Below are positions 36,001 to 43,038 of a DNA stretch of 60,821 nucleotides, in pieces (the first letter of the stretch is position 1; every line of letters starts with the position of its first letter). Position numbers and translations under genes: made by a program. A model generated the notes under the pieces. That model made no database searches. It was not told where the DNA came from and saw only the letters and a program-made list of their open reading frames with translations. The stretch is from Flavobacteriaceae bacterium CG_4_10_14_3_um_filter_33_47. Its GTDB lineage: Bacteria > Bacteroidota > Bacteroidia > Flavobacteriales > Flavobacteriaceae. The DNA lies in contig PFKE01000069.1 in NCBI GenBank assembly GCA_002784145.1, forward strand, positions 1 to 60,821. The letters run 5' to 3'.

Positions 36001-36676
36001 CGTGGCTTCCATAACTTTCCAAAGGATGGTGCATCGCCAAAACGATGGTTTTACCTTGATTTTTATTGACCAATGATTTGAACTCTAAAATAAATTTCTC
36101 TCTAGATTTGATGTCGCAATCATCATTCATTTTTGGGTGCTTATCCCAATTGGTAATGTACCATTCGCTATCTACAAAAATGATAACGATATCATCAGAG
36201 ACGTTATACTTATCTATAGGACAAGCATTTTGAGGTAAAAACGAATCTTTTCCAAAGGCTTTTTCAATGGATTTTTCTTGGGCTTTTAATCCATCAATCC
36301 CCGAATACCAATCATGATTTCCAGGTATAAAAACAACCTTTCCTTTGAAGTTTTTAGCAACGTTTATTTGAGATTGTATAGCTAATTTTGAAGCTTCATG
36401 ATTGTTTTCAGAATACCCATTAGGATATATATTATCGCCTAAAAACAATAAAACATCATCTTTTTCACCTTCCTTTACAGCTTTCTGTAATGCTTTTAAA
36501 GTTTTTGAAGATTCATTGTTTTCTAACTTTCCAGCATCACCTATAAGATAAAGATTAACACCAGAACTCACAAATGTTTGCTGCGTTGGGCTTGTTTTTT
36601 CAACGTCTGATGTGGCACAGGATTGTATAATAAAAAGTACTAGAAAAAGTAAAAGTGATTGAATTGCCTGCTTCAT
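33047..36676 (-). CDS. Metallophosphoesterase fused to an outer-membrane beta-barrel
   Basis: 1209 residues. Lipoprotein signal (QSCATS, Cys about 19). Calcineurin-type phosphoesterase (about 40-330): GDAG, LGDNIYPNG, PGNHDWYSG, AMHHPLESYGSHGG, SGHEHNLQ form a complete two-metal site. A long middle region (about 370-840) precedes a C-terminal barrel (about 850-1209) that resembles surface-antigen/BamA-type barrels (GFTIGALALF, SIGGKNGLRGYRNERFSGQ, terminal FMFGLGFGF). It would place a phosphatase on an outer-membrane barrel. It heads a ten-gene operon that includes ppk1, with promoter D 25-52 bp upstream. Confidence 0.88.
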   Translation of the reverse strand: MKQAIQSLLLFLVLFIIQSCATSDVEKTSPTQQTFVSSGVNLYLIGDAGKLENNESSKTLKALQKAVKEGEKDDVLLFLGDNIYPNGYSENNHEASKLAIQSQINVAKNFKGKVVFIPGNHDWYSGIDGLKAQEKSIEKAFGKDSFLPQNACPIDKYNVSDDIVIIFVDSEWYITNWDKHPKMNDDCDIKSREKFILEFKSLVNKNQGKTIVLAMHHPLESYGSHGGQFGFNPLKAPLNVLRNASGVSPADLNHPLYRELSNKITTILQEYKNKVIVVSGHEHNLQYLVHNNIPQIISGSGSKVNPVRHFKNDTTTFGYAGLGYAVLNIQDNKHQVHFYNANNQHMYSNFIRAPKKEVATSIPDFPNESNKAASIYTQHNENKSKAYNSFFGHHYRQLYYNTYRYPIVNLDTLFGGLTPSKLGGGNQSISLRLEDKDGKEYVMRGMRKSATQFIQVKAFQEDYMKDRLENTVAERFLMDFYTTSYPFAAIITGGLSDIVGVFHTNPKFYYVPKQQALQTYNEELGNDLYLIEERVAKEFKSQATFGNADDIVSTDEVIEKITKDEKYNINEQQYIKTRLFDMWLGDWDRHEDQYRWASYNNPDGTITFAPIPRDRDQAFPKFDGFLTGAATRLVPSLRLMQSFDDDIRNLNNFNQIIYKVDKILINKSSLNDWLEQAKFLQENLTDEAIDKAVANFPIQFKDKHFEAIINHLKNRRQHLVKWAEMYYTTINKNVILQGTNKDDLFEITRLENGFTHLKITRIKKELDENDILFDKTFDPNITKEIWLYGLDDDDTFHVTGSHKSSISVCLIGGQNKDTYHIENNKNIKVYDYKSKESVFEGKPVYKRLTDAYEPNNYDFHKFKHNLRQVLPTIGYNPDEGFTIGALALFTKYGYELNPFTQKHTIAAKYFSATSGYELDYTAEFARIFEKNNLKLSVRYTTPAFAQNFFGFGNNTENIEDDLDIEFYRTRLEQFNVKASLVKRGRLGSEFSVSIPFDYIRPNDNDNRFVETNLTSNQLDSKQFLGVETEYGFQNKNNKSFSTLGIEFSVIAGWKTNLEVSKQNFAYLTSAFQLDYPVVKKDVLTLSTLWKGQIISNQNFEFYQAASIGGKNGLRGYRNERFSGQSSYYQNTDLRLNITRFNAGILPAKLGIFTGFDYGRVWLKNDNSNTWHTAFGGGLYMNTAGIFTLQTSYFSSNDGGRFMFGLGFGF

Positions 36677-36700
36677 TTTTGGTTATTAGTTATGGTTAAA

Positions 36701-36728
36701 CAGACATAAAAAACAGAAGTTCCTGACA
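36701..36728 (-). promoter_or_regulatory. ECF-type promoter D, upstream of the metallophosphoesterase/ppk operon
   Basis: On the minus strand, TGTCAGG (complement of 36722-36728), 16 bases, then GTCTG (complement of 36701-36705). It is placed in a 57-bp gap between the peroxiredoxin-like stop and the metallophosphoesterase start, the head of the long operon. Confidence 0.75.
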
Positions 36729-36733
36729 AAGAA

Positions 36734-37276
36734 CTAACTCAAGTTTTTAAGAATGTCTTGTATTTGAGATCGTTTTTTATAATCTGGATTAAATTGACGC
36801 CATTTTATGTGGCCATCCCTGGAAATAATATAAGTTGCTGGTACTGGTAATTGCTCACTATCGTCTGAATGGCTTTCCTTTAGTTTAGCACCCAGCACAA
36901 CATTATACATCACACGATGCAAGGTAGAAGGTTTAAAAAGAACGTCGTAAGCTTTGGCTATGGTATTATCTTGGTCATGTACAATGGTAAACTCAACCCC
37001 CGTTTTTTTGATGGTTTTTTTAATAAACTCAGATGTTTCAGGAGATACGACCACAACACTGGCCCCTTTTTTAAAAATTAGTGGCAAATGCTCTTGAATT
37101 TCTTTTAAGTGCTTGTTGCAAAATGGACACCATTGCCCTCGTATAAAAATAAGCACAACTTCGCCATTCCCAATAGTATCAGTCAAAGAATAGGATGTAT
37201 TATAGATATCATTTGCCGTGAAATTAGGTGCTATTGCACCAACTTGCAGACCGATTACTTGACTTATTTTTTTCAT
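36734..37276 (-). CDS. Peroxiredoxin-like (AhpC/TSA) cytoplasmic protein
   Basis: 180 residues without a signal peptide. The active-site RGQWCPFCNKH has C50 and C53. It is paralogous to the secreted protein at 2923-3579, sharing the CPxCNKH core, the PVPATYIIS segment and the QFNPDYK end. It probably detoxifies peroxide or handles disulfides in the cytoplasm. It is 90 bp downstream of the LysE-family gene, with no strong promoter visible in the gap. Confidence 0.85.
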   Translation of the reverse strand: MKKISQVIGLQVGAIAPNFTANDIYNTSYSLTDTIGNGEVVLIFIRGQWCPFCNKHLKEIQEHLPLIFKKGASVVVVSPETSEFIKKTIKKTGVEFTIVHDQDNTIAKAYDVLFKPSTLHRVMYNVVLGAKLKESHSDDSEQLPVPATYIISRDGHIKWRQFNPDYKKRSQIQDILKNLS

Positions 37277-37366
37277 TTGAAAGTTAATATTTTTTAATAA
37301 TGTGATGCAATCCCTTTATTTTTATTTCAATTAATATCAATTATTGTTTTAGCATTTCAAAGTAGT

Positions 37367-38041
37367 TTATAAAAATTCTTTTGCTATGTTGTTTTTTCTA
37401 AAAATTAATTTAATAATCTGAAGGGTTGCTAATACAAAAAATAAGGTCGCAAACATAGGATTTAGATAGGTTGTCCATGGTGCTTGACTTTGCTCAAGTA
37501 TATAGTTTCCGGTATAAATAAAAATTAACATGCCAAGAAACGTTCCTGCTAAAGCGCCTGTAATAAATAGGTAATTGGATGTTCTTGTTGTATTTAGTTT
37601 TTCTGTTCTAAACACATACATATAAATACCAGACCAATATGGCCATTGTATAAGATTTAAACTATTTAAAATAACGCCCAATACAAAAGGATATTTTGCC
37701 ATTTGTAATTGTGATAAGGTGAAATTTGAATCGCTACTTATATTGGTCACAAAATACCATGCTATACTGGCAAAAAATAGGATAGTAAAAATATCTACAA
37801 ACAGCAATAGCTTTTTTTGTTGAACTAGCCATTTAGCCATATAACTCACTATTAAAAGCACAAAAAACTCAACGACTAAAATTCCAATAATATAAATAGT
37901 TAATGCTAGATGACCTTGTTCAAATAAAATCTGTAAGCCAATAACATTAAGATAGCCTAATGGCAAAGTACCTAAAAGACTAATGACGAACCCTAATAGA
38001 AGCGCCTTATTTTTGAAACCAACTTTTTGAATCCATTTCAT
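37367..38041 (-). CDS. LysE/RhtB-family membrane exporter
   Basis: 224 residues with about six membrane helices. The opening LLGFVISLLGTLPLGYLNVIG resembles the LysE/RhtB signature and polar motifs. LysE-like proteins export amino acids or small amines. It is 3 bp downstream of the ATP-grasp gene, so it could export a product of that enzyme, which is an inference. Confidence 0.75.
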   Translation of the reverse strand: MKWIQKVGFKNKALLLGFVISLLGTLPLGYLNVIGLQILFEQGHLALTIYIIGILVVEFFVLLIVSYMAKWLVQQKKLLLFVDIFTILFFASIAWYFVTNISSDSNFTLSQLQMAKYPFVLGVILNSLNLIQWPYWSGIYMYVFRTEKLNTTRTSNYLFITGALAGTFLGMLIFIYTGNYILEQSQAPWTTYLNPMFATLFFVLATLQIIKLIFRKNNIAKEFL

Positions 38042-38044
38042 AGG

Positions 38045-39091
38045 TTATGATATTGATTTTAAATGATTGGTTAGTCGTTTGTTATTAATAACTAATAGCC
38101 TTGATTGTTGTAAATTTAAGTAAGAATAGCCTTTTTTATGATTGTAAGCACTTATTTTATATAAAATATTGTAATGCTTTATAATTTCTTTCCAAGCAAA
38201 AAAGATAGAATGTTTTGGGTCATAGATATGCGTGGGTTCACTCCCAGCGCCATTAAGCTCTATAATGGAGAGGTTATTACCTTGCTCTAAATCTTCACGA
38301 GATTGAACCATAATGTCAAGTCTTCCAAAATGGAAATCGGGTATTTGCAAGCATATTTCATTAATGGTATTTGTTAATGTGTCGTTAATCCAATGGCTAA
38401 CATCGGTAAATTTACTACCGCGAACGTGGTTGCCAAAAGGCACTAAATTTAACGATTCTTCTTTTGATAATACGGTGTTTAATGTATTGCCATACTTCTT
38501 TATTAAAGTATCCAATTGCAATGCATACCTAGGATTTTGTTCAATAAGCTCTTGAATTGTGTTTACACCATTGCCTTTAACAATAAGAAATTCTTTAAAC
38601 ACAATACCAGAAATTTGCCCTTTTCGCTCATTGGGCATTCTATGATAGAAAATGCCAACCTCAAGTGGGTAATGGATACATTCCTGAATTATAAATTCGT
38701 AATCTACTTTTTGTAAATAATCGCTTAACACTTCCCAAGACTCTATTTTTTCAACCCTTAAACCTTGCAAACCCATATCGGGTTTTATAATGAACGGAAA
38801 TTGAATTTTGGTATTCTCAATGCGTTTCTTTATGTCTTCAAGTTTTTGGTTTGCGTTAAAAAAAAGCGTTTCAGGATAGTAGTTTTTTGGAATTAAATCA
38901 TAAATTTCCTTTTTACTTTCCAAGGCAAAACCGCCATTAATTATTTTAGGGTTGCTAGCATTAAAAAACCCTAAAGAGCGTGCTTTTATACTAAGATAAA
39001 TCCAATAAAAAAAAATAGGAAAATAGATAACCTGCATGGGCCAATATTCCCAATTAAAAAGTTTATGAAACGTATTTTTTAAGGTTCTCAA
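38045..39091 (-). CDS. ATP-grasp ligase, D-Ala-D-Ala-ligase-like/cyanophycin-synthetase-like
   Basis: 348 residues. An N-terminal hydrophobic segment (about 14-32) precedes an ATP-grasp fold: KPDMGLQGLRV (ATP-binding loop), a QECIHYPLEVGIFYHRMP strand with acidic ligands, and HFGRLDIMV...IIELNGAGSEP (metal-binding E/N). It would join a carboxylate to an amine or thiol using ATP. It overlaps NRDE by 4 bp and leaves a 3-bp gap to the LysE-type exporter. Confidence 0.85.
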   Translation of the reverse strand: MRTLKNTFHKLFNWEYWPMQVIYFPIFFYWIYLSIKARSLGFFNASNPKIINGGFALESKKEIYDLIPKNYYPETLFFNANQKLEDIKKRIENTKIQFPFIIKPDMGLQGLRVEKIESWEVLSDYLQKVDYEFIIQECIHYPLEVGIFYHRMPNERKGQISGIVFKEFLIVKGNGVNTIQELIEQNPRYALQLDTLIKKYGNTLNTVLSKEESLNLVPFGNHVRGSKFTDVSHWINDTLTNTINEICLQIPDFHFGRLDIMVQSREDLEQGNNLSIIELNGAGSEPTHIYDPKHSIFFAWKEIIKHYNILYKISAYNHKKGYSYLNLQQSRLLVINNKRLTNHLKSIS

Positions 39092-39789
39092 AACGTTATG
39101 TGCACTGTTGTAGTATTTTTAATTCTATCGATATAAGTCATCTCCACATTTTTATAAAGCATTACTAATTGTGTAATACTTACAGTTTTTGTTTTATCTT
39201 CTCGACTGATAACTAAACCAAATTCGGTGTTTTCAGTATGTGTATGACTATGAAATGATAGTATATCATGAGCCGTTATGGTTGATTTTTCTTTGTGAAA
39301 ATTTTGAAACCATTCGTTTCTGATTTGCTGCTGATTTTGATTGTATAGTGTTGCAGACGACCAAAAATGTGGTTCTTGAATTGATTTTGGTATGATATGT
39401 TTTTTAGTACCATCCCATTTCACTTCGGTTAATTTGGAATTGTAAAAAATAATAAGGGTAAAAGGTTCTATTTCTTTTAAATTTATTTCAGAAAAATAAT
39501 AAATAGGATCTTCGTCATTTATAATGTCTTTTAAAATAACACCTCTGCTTTTTAAATAATGCTTTTTTTTTTGATGGTTTACAAAAGCACCGTTTAGTAA
39601 AACAATGCAGGTGCCATCCTCTTTTGCAATAATCCAAGTACCACCAGCTTGCTCGTCTTTGGGATACAATAGTTTTGTACCATTTTCAAAATACATCTTT
39701 GGCTCAATAGTAGGCCGATATATTTTTTCATCTCTATTTGACGTTAGTACAAACCCATCTTGAATTGGCACAAAACTTACTGAACACAT
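39088..39789 (-). CDS. NRDE family protein (TANGO2-like)
   Basis: 233 residues. It begins with MCSVSFVP and contains TSNRDEK, the family signature; the N-terminal Cys2 could be a catalytic nucleophile after Met removal. The family function is unsettled (TANGO2 homologues have been linked to haem trafficking). It overlaps DinB by 13 bp and the ATP-grasp gene by 4 bp. Confidence 0.88.
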   Translation of the reverse strand: MCSVSFVPIQDGFVLTSNRDEKIYRPTIEPKMYFENGTKLLYPKDEQAGGTWIIAKEDGTCIVLLNGAFVNHQKKKHYLKSRGVILKDIINDEDPIYYFSEINLKEIEPFTLIIFYNSKLTEVKWDGTKKHIIPKSIQEPHFWSSATLYNQNQQQIRNEWFQNFHKEKSTITAHDILSFHSHTHTENTEFGLVISREDKTKTVSITQLVMLYKNVEMTYIDRIKNTTTVHITF

Positions 39790-40280
39790 TGTTTCCGGTG
39801 TCTAATAGTTGCTGGTGCTAAACCAAAGGTATCATCAATAAAATTAATACAATTTACTTCAAGCAACCCTACTTTAATAAGAGCTTGATGGTGAATACTG
39901 TGTTCTAAACAATACCCTAACTCTCTTAAAAATGAGGTGTTAATTTGAAGTTGTTTACCTTCTTCGGCACAAAAATTACCTTCTAAAATAAAGTTTGCGT
40001 CTTTAGTATTTTGCTTTAATTTATCGCAAATATCATCTATCAATTGAATAGCAATTTGAGTATTGGTCTCAATTAAAAGATTTCTTTCACGGTTATCGTA
40101 ATTGATTAGTTTAGATTCTAAACCATTAAAAACACTTTGATAAAACTCTAAAATATGCCTTACATGCTGCCCAATAGTTGCACCAAATAAGGTTGAAGAT
40201 GGGAATGTATACTGCTCGTTTGTTAGTTTAAGCAAAACATGTTTTATTTCGTTTAAGTTTTCTTGACAATAAGTTTGCAT
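39777..40280 (-). CDS. DinB-like putative metal-dependent protein
   Basis: 167 residues in a four-helix arrangement with the DinB/YfiT-type histidines: HVRHILEFYQ in the N-terminal half and EHSIHHQALI in the C-terminal half, forming a three-His metal site. Members include thiol transferases for bacillithiol or mycothiol, but no substrate can be assigned here. Start overlaps nothing; it is 12 bp after the CMD gene, and its 3' end overlaps NRDE by 13 bp. Confidence 0.82.
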   Translation of the reverse strand: MQTYCQENLNEIKHVLLKLTNEQYTFPSSTLFGATIGQHVRHILEFYQSVFNGLESKLINYDNRERNLLIETNTQIAIQLIDDICDKLKQNTKDANFILEGNFCAEEGKQLQINTSFLRELGYCLEHSIHHQALIKVGLLEVNCINFIDDTFGLAPATIRHRKQCVQ

Positions 40281-40292
40281 CTTTTTGATGTA

Positions 40293-40853
40293 TTAATAGT
40301 TATAACCCTTAGCTTGGTTGCTTTCTAAATTTACGCCTAGGCCTAAAACCATACGATTTACAAAATTAAAATATGACACTACAAGTGTGGCATCTAGAAT
40401 AGCTTTATCAGACAATCCCATGGTTTTAAGTTTATTGATTTGTTCAGGCTCTTTAAAATTGTAAGGATTTAAAGTTAAAGTCTCTGCAAATTGGCAAAGT
40501 AAAAATTCTTTTTTAGAAAGTTGGGCTTCTTTAAAATTATTTTGCAATCTTAAAATATTTTCATCATTTTTCCAATAATGATTAAGTGCTTCGGCGTGAT
40601 GAATTTGACAATAATGGCATTTGTTTGCTACCGAAGTAACCACTGCCATCATTTCGCGCTCGGCTCTGGTAAGTTCTGATTTAGAAAACATAATTTCTAA
40701 ATACAAATCCATATGTTTTACGATACTTTCTGGTCGTAAACTTTGGATTTTATGAACCTCGGCAAGCTGGCCCCTTTTTTTAATGAGATCATCATATATG
40801 TCTTTTAGCCTGCCCTCAGCCTGGTCATATTCTATAATTGCAATACTTGCCAT
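40293..40853 (-). CDS. Carboxymuconolactone decarboxylase/AhpD-like peroxidase-related protein
   Basis: 186 residues. The AhpD-type active site is CHYCQIHHAEAL, a CxxC followed by His, with SELTRAEREM as the preceding helix. This form matches 'peroxidase-related enzyme' members rather than true decarboxylases. Probably an alkylhydroperoxidase-like disulfide enzyme. It lies 32 bp downstream of another CMD gene. Confidence 0.86.
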   Translation of the reverse strand: MASIAIIEYDQAEGRLKDIYDDLIKKRGQLAEVHKIQSLRPESIVKHMDLYLEIMFSKSELTRAEREMMAVVTSVANKCHYCQIHHAEALNHYWKNDENILRLQNNFKEAQLSKKEFLLCQFAETLTLNPYNFKEPEQINKLKTMGLSDKAILDATLVVSYFNFVNRMVLGLGVNLESNQAKGYNY

Positions 40854-40885
40854 ACTTTAATTTTCGAAACTTTAATAAAAAGATG

Positions 40886-41437
40886 TTATTTTTTCCAAGC
40901 TCTGCCTGCAAAAGCAGCATCTACCTCTGGATGTGTTAAATGATTGGAATAGTTGCTTAAAGTTTTAACCGCAATACCGGCAACAATGCCTAGTACGTGC
41001 GTTTCTTGATATCCAACTGCTAAAAAATCATCAACATCTTCTTGAGTGGCATGACCACGATTAGCGGTAAGTGTTCTTGTTAGTTTTGACAAAGCTGCTA
41101 ATTTAACGTCAGGCACTAGTTTATTGTCTCGAATAGCATTGGTAACTTCGGCTGGTACTTTAGTCATCATATCACCTACAAAACTATGTGCTGCCATACA
41201 ATATTCGCAATTATTTTCAAAAGCTACCGATAGAAAAACGACTTCTTGCTCAACCGAATTAAATCCAGAATTGGCTCTAAATGAATTGTATGCATAGGTA
41301 TAAGCATCTAATAGAGCGGGATTGTTTCCCATTTTTAAATACATATTAGGTACAAACCCTAATGCCTTTTGGGTAGAATTAAAAATATCTTGGGTAATGG
41401 GTGAAATGGAATTGTTTTCTAATGTTAAATGTGCCAT
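40886..41437 (-). CDS. Carboxymuconolactone decarboxylase/AhpD-like protein
   Basis: 183 residues with the redox CxxC-x3-H site CEYCMAAHSF and a helix ending VFLSVAFEN. It is a second AhpD-like protein in the same operon; the two may act as hetero partners or have different substrates. The gene follows the terminator-like hairpin at 41457-41483, so it may be transcribed from read-through or from an undetected promoter. Confidence 0.87.
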   Translation of the reverse strand: MAHLTLENNSISPITQDIFNSTQKALGFVPNMYLKMGNNPALLDAYTYAYNSFRANSGFNSVEQEVVFLSVAFENNCEYCMAAHSFVGDMMTKVPAEVTNAIRDNKLVPDVKLAALSKLTRTLTANRGHATQEDVDDFLAVGYQETHVLGIVAGIAVKTLSNYSNHLTHPEVDAAFAGRAWKK

Positions 41438-41456
41438 GGTTATTGAAATTAAAAAA

Positions 41457-41483
41457 CAATCTTGATGGTTTACATCAAGATTG
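41457..41483 (-). terminator. Rho-independent terminator after the YceI gene
   Basis: A perfect 11-bp stem (CAATCTTGATG / CATCAAGATTG) with a 5-base loop. On the minus strand it is followed by a run of six T. It lies 22 bp downstream of the YceI stop and before the first CMD gene, dividing the operon or attenuating read-through. Confidence 0.85.
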
Positions 41484-41504
41484 CTTTATTAGTATTATTT
41501 AAAA

Positions 41505-42050
41505 TTAATATTCTGCTTCTACAGTAACTTCTACCGTTTTTGCTATATTCGTAGCTGGTTTACCTCCTTTAAACGCTACTTCATGATCTGCTAAGGTAAC
41601 GTTGAATTTTGAATTTAAGCTTACTTTACCTTCTTTTACGGTAATAGTAGCTTTTTCATTAATTGGTTTTGCAACACCGTTAATGGTTAGTTCCCCAGCT
41701 ACATCTGCCGTGTAAGTACCATCTTTAGAGAAATCTAAACTTGCTATATTTTCAATTTTACCGGTTAATTTAGCTTTTGGGTTGGCTTTGGTGTTTAAAA
41801 ACTTTTTACCGTTAAAATGTTCTTGCATTAAGGCTTTTTCAAACTCGAAACTTTGCATGGGTACTGAAAACACGATATCTCCAGATGCTGTGTCTAAAGT
41901 ACTAACTGAAGCATAGTTATTGGCTTCAATATTTTCAGCAGGTGTTGTAGAAAAAAACTTAATGTGTGTTTTTGAACTTACTTGTTTTTGGGCAAAAGTT
42001 GTTAGTGATATAAAAACCATTGCGATCATTGATAAAATTACTTTTTTCAT
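41505..42050 (-). CDS. YceI-family periplasmic protein
   Basis: 181 residues with a signal peptide (1-20, TTFAQ). The lipocalin-like YceI domain shows HIKFFSTTPAENIEA, ALMQEHFNGKKFL and LTINGVAKPI. YceI proteins bind polyisoprenoid-type lipids and are induced by stress in other bacteria. It is 34 bp downstream of the OB-fold gene behind promoter B and ends at a strong terminator. Confidence 0.9.
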   Translation of the reverse strand: MKKVILSMIAMVFISLTTFAQKQVSSKTHIKFFSTTPAENIEANNYASVSTLDTASGDIVFSVPMQSFEFEKALMQEHFNGKKFLNTKANPKAKLTGKIENIASLDFSKDGTYTADVAGELTINGVAKPINEKATITVKEGKVSLNSKFNVTLADHEVAFKGGKPATNIAKTVEVTVEAEY

Positions 42051-42084
42051 GTTTTTAAAATTTAATTAATTATTATTGACTTAT

Positions 42085-42552
42085 TTATTGGGTTACGATG
42101 TCACACTTATCTAGGATGACGTTTTCATACATTTCTAAATCTTCATCAAAAGAAGCTCCAGAACGAATGACTCCTTTTACAGTAACTTTATCACCAATTT
42201 TTACACCTTTGGTACTTTCATTGGTTTCAGAAGTGAAGGTGGCACTTACACCTGCTTTGTCTGAACTGTTTTTAAGAAGAATTACTTTTTGCTTATTAAA
42301 ATCTTCAGTTATGTTTGCAACAATTCCTGTTATTTCTAACACTTTTGAATTGCCTTCTTCATCTAAATACTTATTGTTTGCTTTATTGGCATCGGTTAGG
42401 TATTCGTTTACGATGTCGCTTGCATTATAACTGTAATCTGTTTTGGTTGCCTGTATATCTCTAGCGGGTTTAAAAAACATGGATAAAGCAATACCAATGG
42501 CTACTAAAACACCAACAGATAGCACTATTAAAATTTTTTTCTTGGTTGTCAT
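42085..42552 (-). CDS. OB-fold (tRNA_anti-like) membrane-anchored protein
   Basis: 155 residues. One N-terminal membrane anchor (about 7-26) is followed by an OB-fold of the tRNA_anti-like type: EITGIVANITEDFNKQKVILL and IGDKVTVKGVIRSG. It is probably periplasmic. Promoter B is 36-63 bp upstream, and YceI follows 34 bp later. The function is unknown; nucleic-acid binding would be surprising in the periplasm. Confidence 0.78.
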   Translation of the reverse strand: MTTKKKILIVLSVGVLVAIGIALSMFFKPARDIQATKTDYSYNASDIVNEYLTDANKANNKYLDEEGNSKVLEITGIVANITEDFNKQKVILLKNSSDKAGVSATFTSETNESTKGVKIGDKVTVKGVIRSGASFDEDLEMYENVILDKCDIVTQ

Positions 42553-42587
42553 TTTTTAATTTTTAATCATTTGTTTTACTAAAGGTA

Positions 42588-42615
42588 TAGACAAGCTATT
42601 TATTAATTCCTGACA
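42588..42615 (-). promoter_or_regulatory. ECF-type promoter B, upstream of OB-fold-YceI genes
   Basis: On the minus strand, TGTCAGG (complement of 42609-42615), 16 bases, then GTCTA (complement of 42588-42592). It lies 36 bp before the OB-fold start, between the terminator of the sigma operon and that gene. Confidence 0.78.
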
Positions 42616-42687
42616 ATTAATTTTAAAATAATAATAAAACCTGTTTTAAATGATTGATTTTAATGCCTCTATGCAAATGGCTAAATT

Positions 42688-42726
42688 AAAAAACCCAGAA
42701 GAATTATAATGTCTTATGGGTTTTTT
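42688..42726 (-). terminator. Rho-independent terminator after the sigma/anti-sigma operon
   Basis: A perfect 10-bp stem (AAAAAACCCA / TGGGTTTTTT) encloses a 19-base loop and is followed on the minus strand by a T-run. It lies 18 bp after the anti-sigma stop and insulates the sigma operon from the genes driven by promoter B. Confidence 0.82.
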
Positions 42727-42743
42727 ATTGAAGTTTGATATTT

Positions 42744-43016
42744 TTAAGATTTATCCAATTCTTGTAAAATCTTTTTCTTTCTATTATTGGATTCTTCAAT
42801 GTTGGGTTTTGTTTTATTTGAAATCCACCTCCATACAGCATTATCTATGAATTTAGACTGTTGTTCATATGCGGTGCACGTTTTGCACATGGATTTATGA
42901 ATATACAATTGCAAGCGTTCTTTAATAGACAACGAGGTTAATGTTTGCTTATCAATCAATTCTGTGGTTTTCTTACAAGAATTTACCATCTTATACATTA
43001 TTTTCTTAAATAGCAT
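42744..43016 (-). CDS. Putative zinc-finger anti-sigma factor
   Basis: 90 residues. The HxxxCxxC motif of zinc-binding anti-sigma (ZAS/zf-HC2-type) factors is H40-KSM-C44-KT-C47, with C14 as a possible fourth ligand. It lacks a membrane segment, so it is a soluble anti-sigma, as in redox-sensing RsrA-like proteins. It lies 22 bp downstream of the ECF sigma gene. It presumably holds the sigma factor inactive and releases it on oxidation of the zinc cysteines; that is inferred from the family. Confidence 0.75.
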   Translation of the reverse strand: MLFKKIMYKMVNSCKKTTELIDKQTLTSLSIKERLQLYIHKSMCKTCTAYEQQSKFIDNAVWRWISNKTKPNIEESNNRKKKILQELDKS

Positions 43017-43038
43017 TTTTAAAAAATTTAAAAGGTTG

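Noticed and set aside
42098-42430. Plus-strand 110-codon ORF opposite the OB-fold gene
   Set aside because: It is the complement of a conserved coding sequence with signal anchor and OB fold; no independent support.
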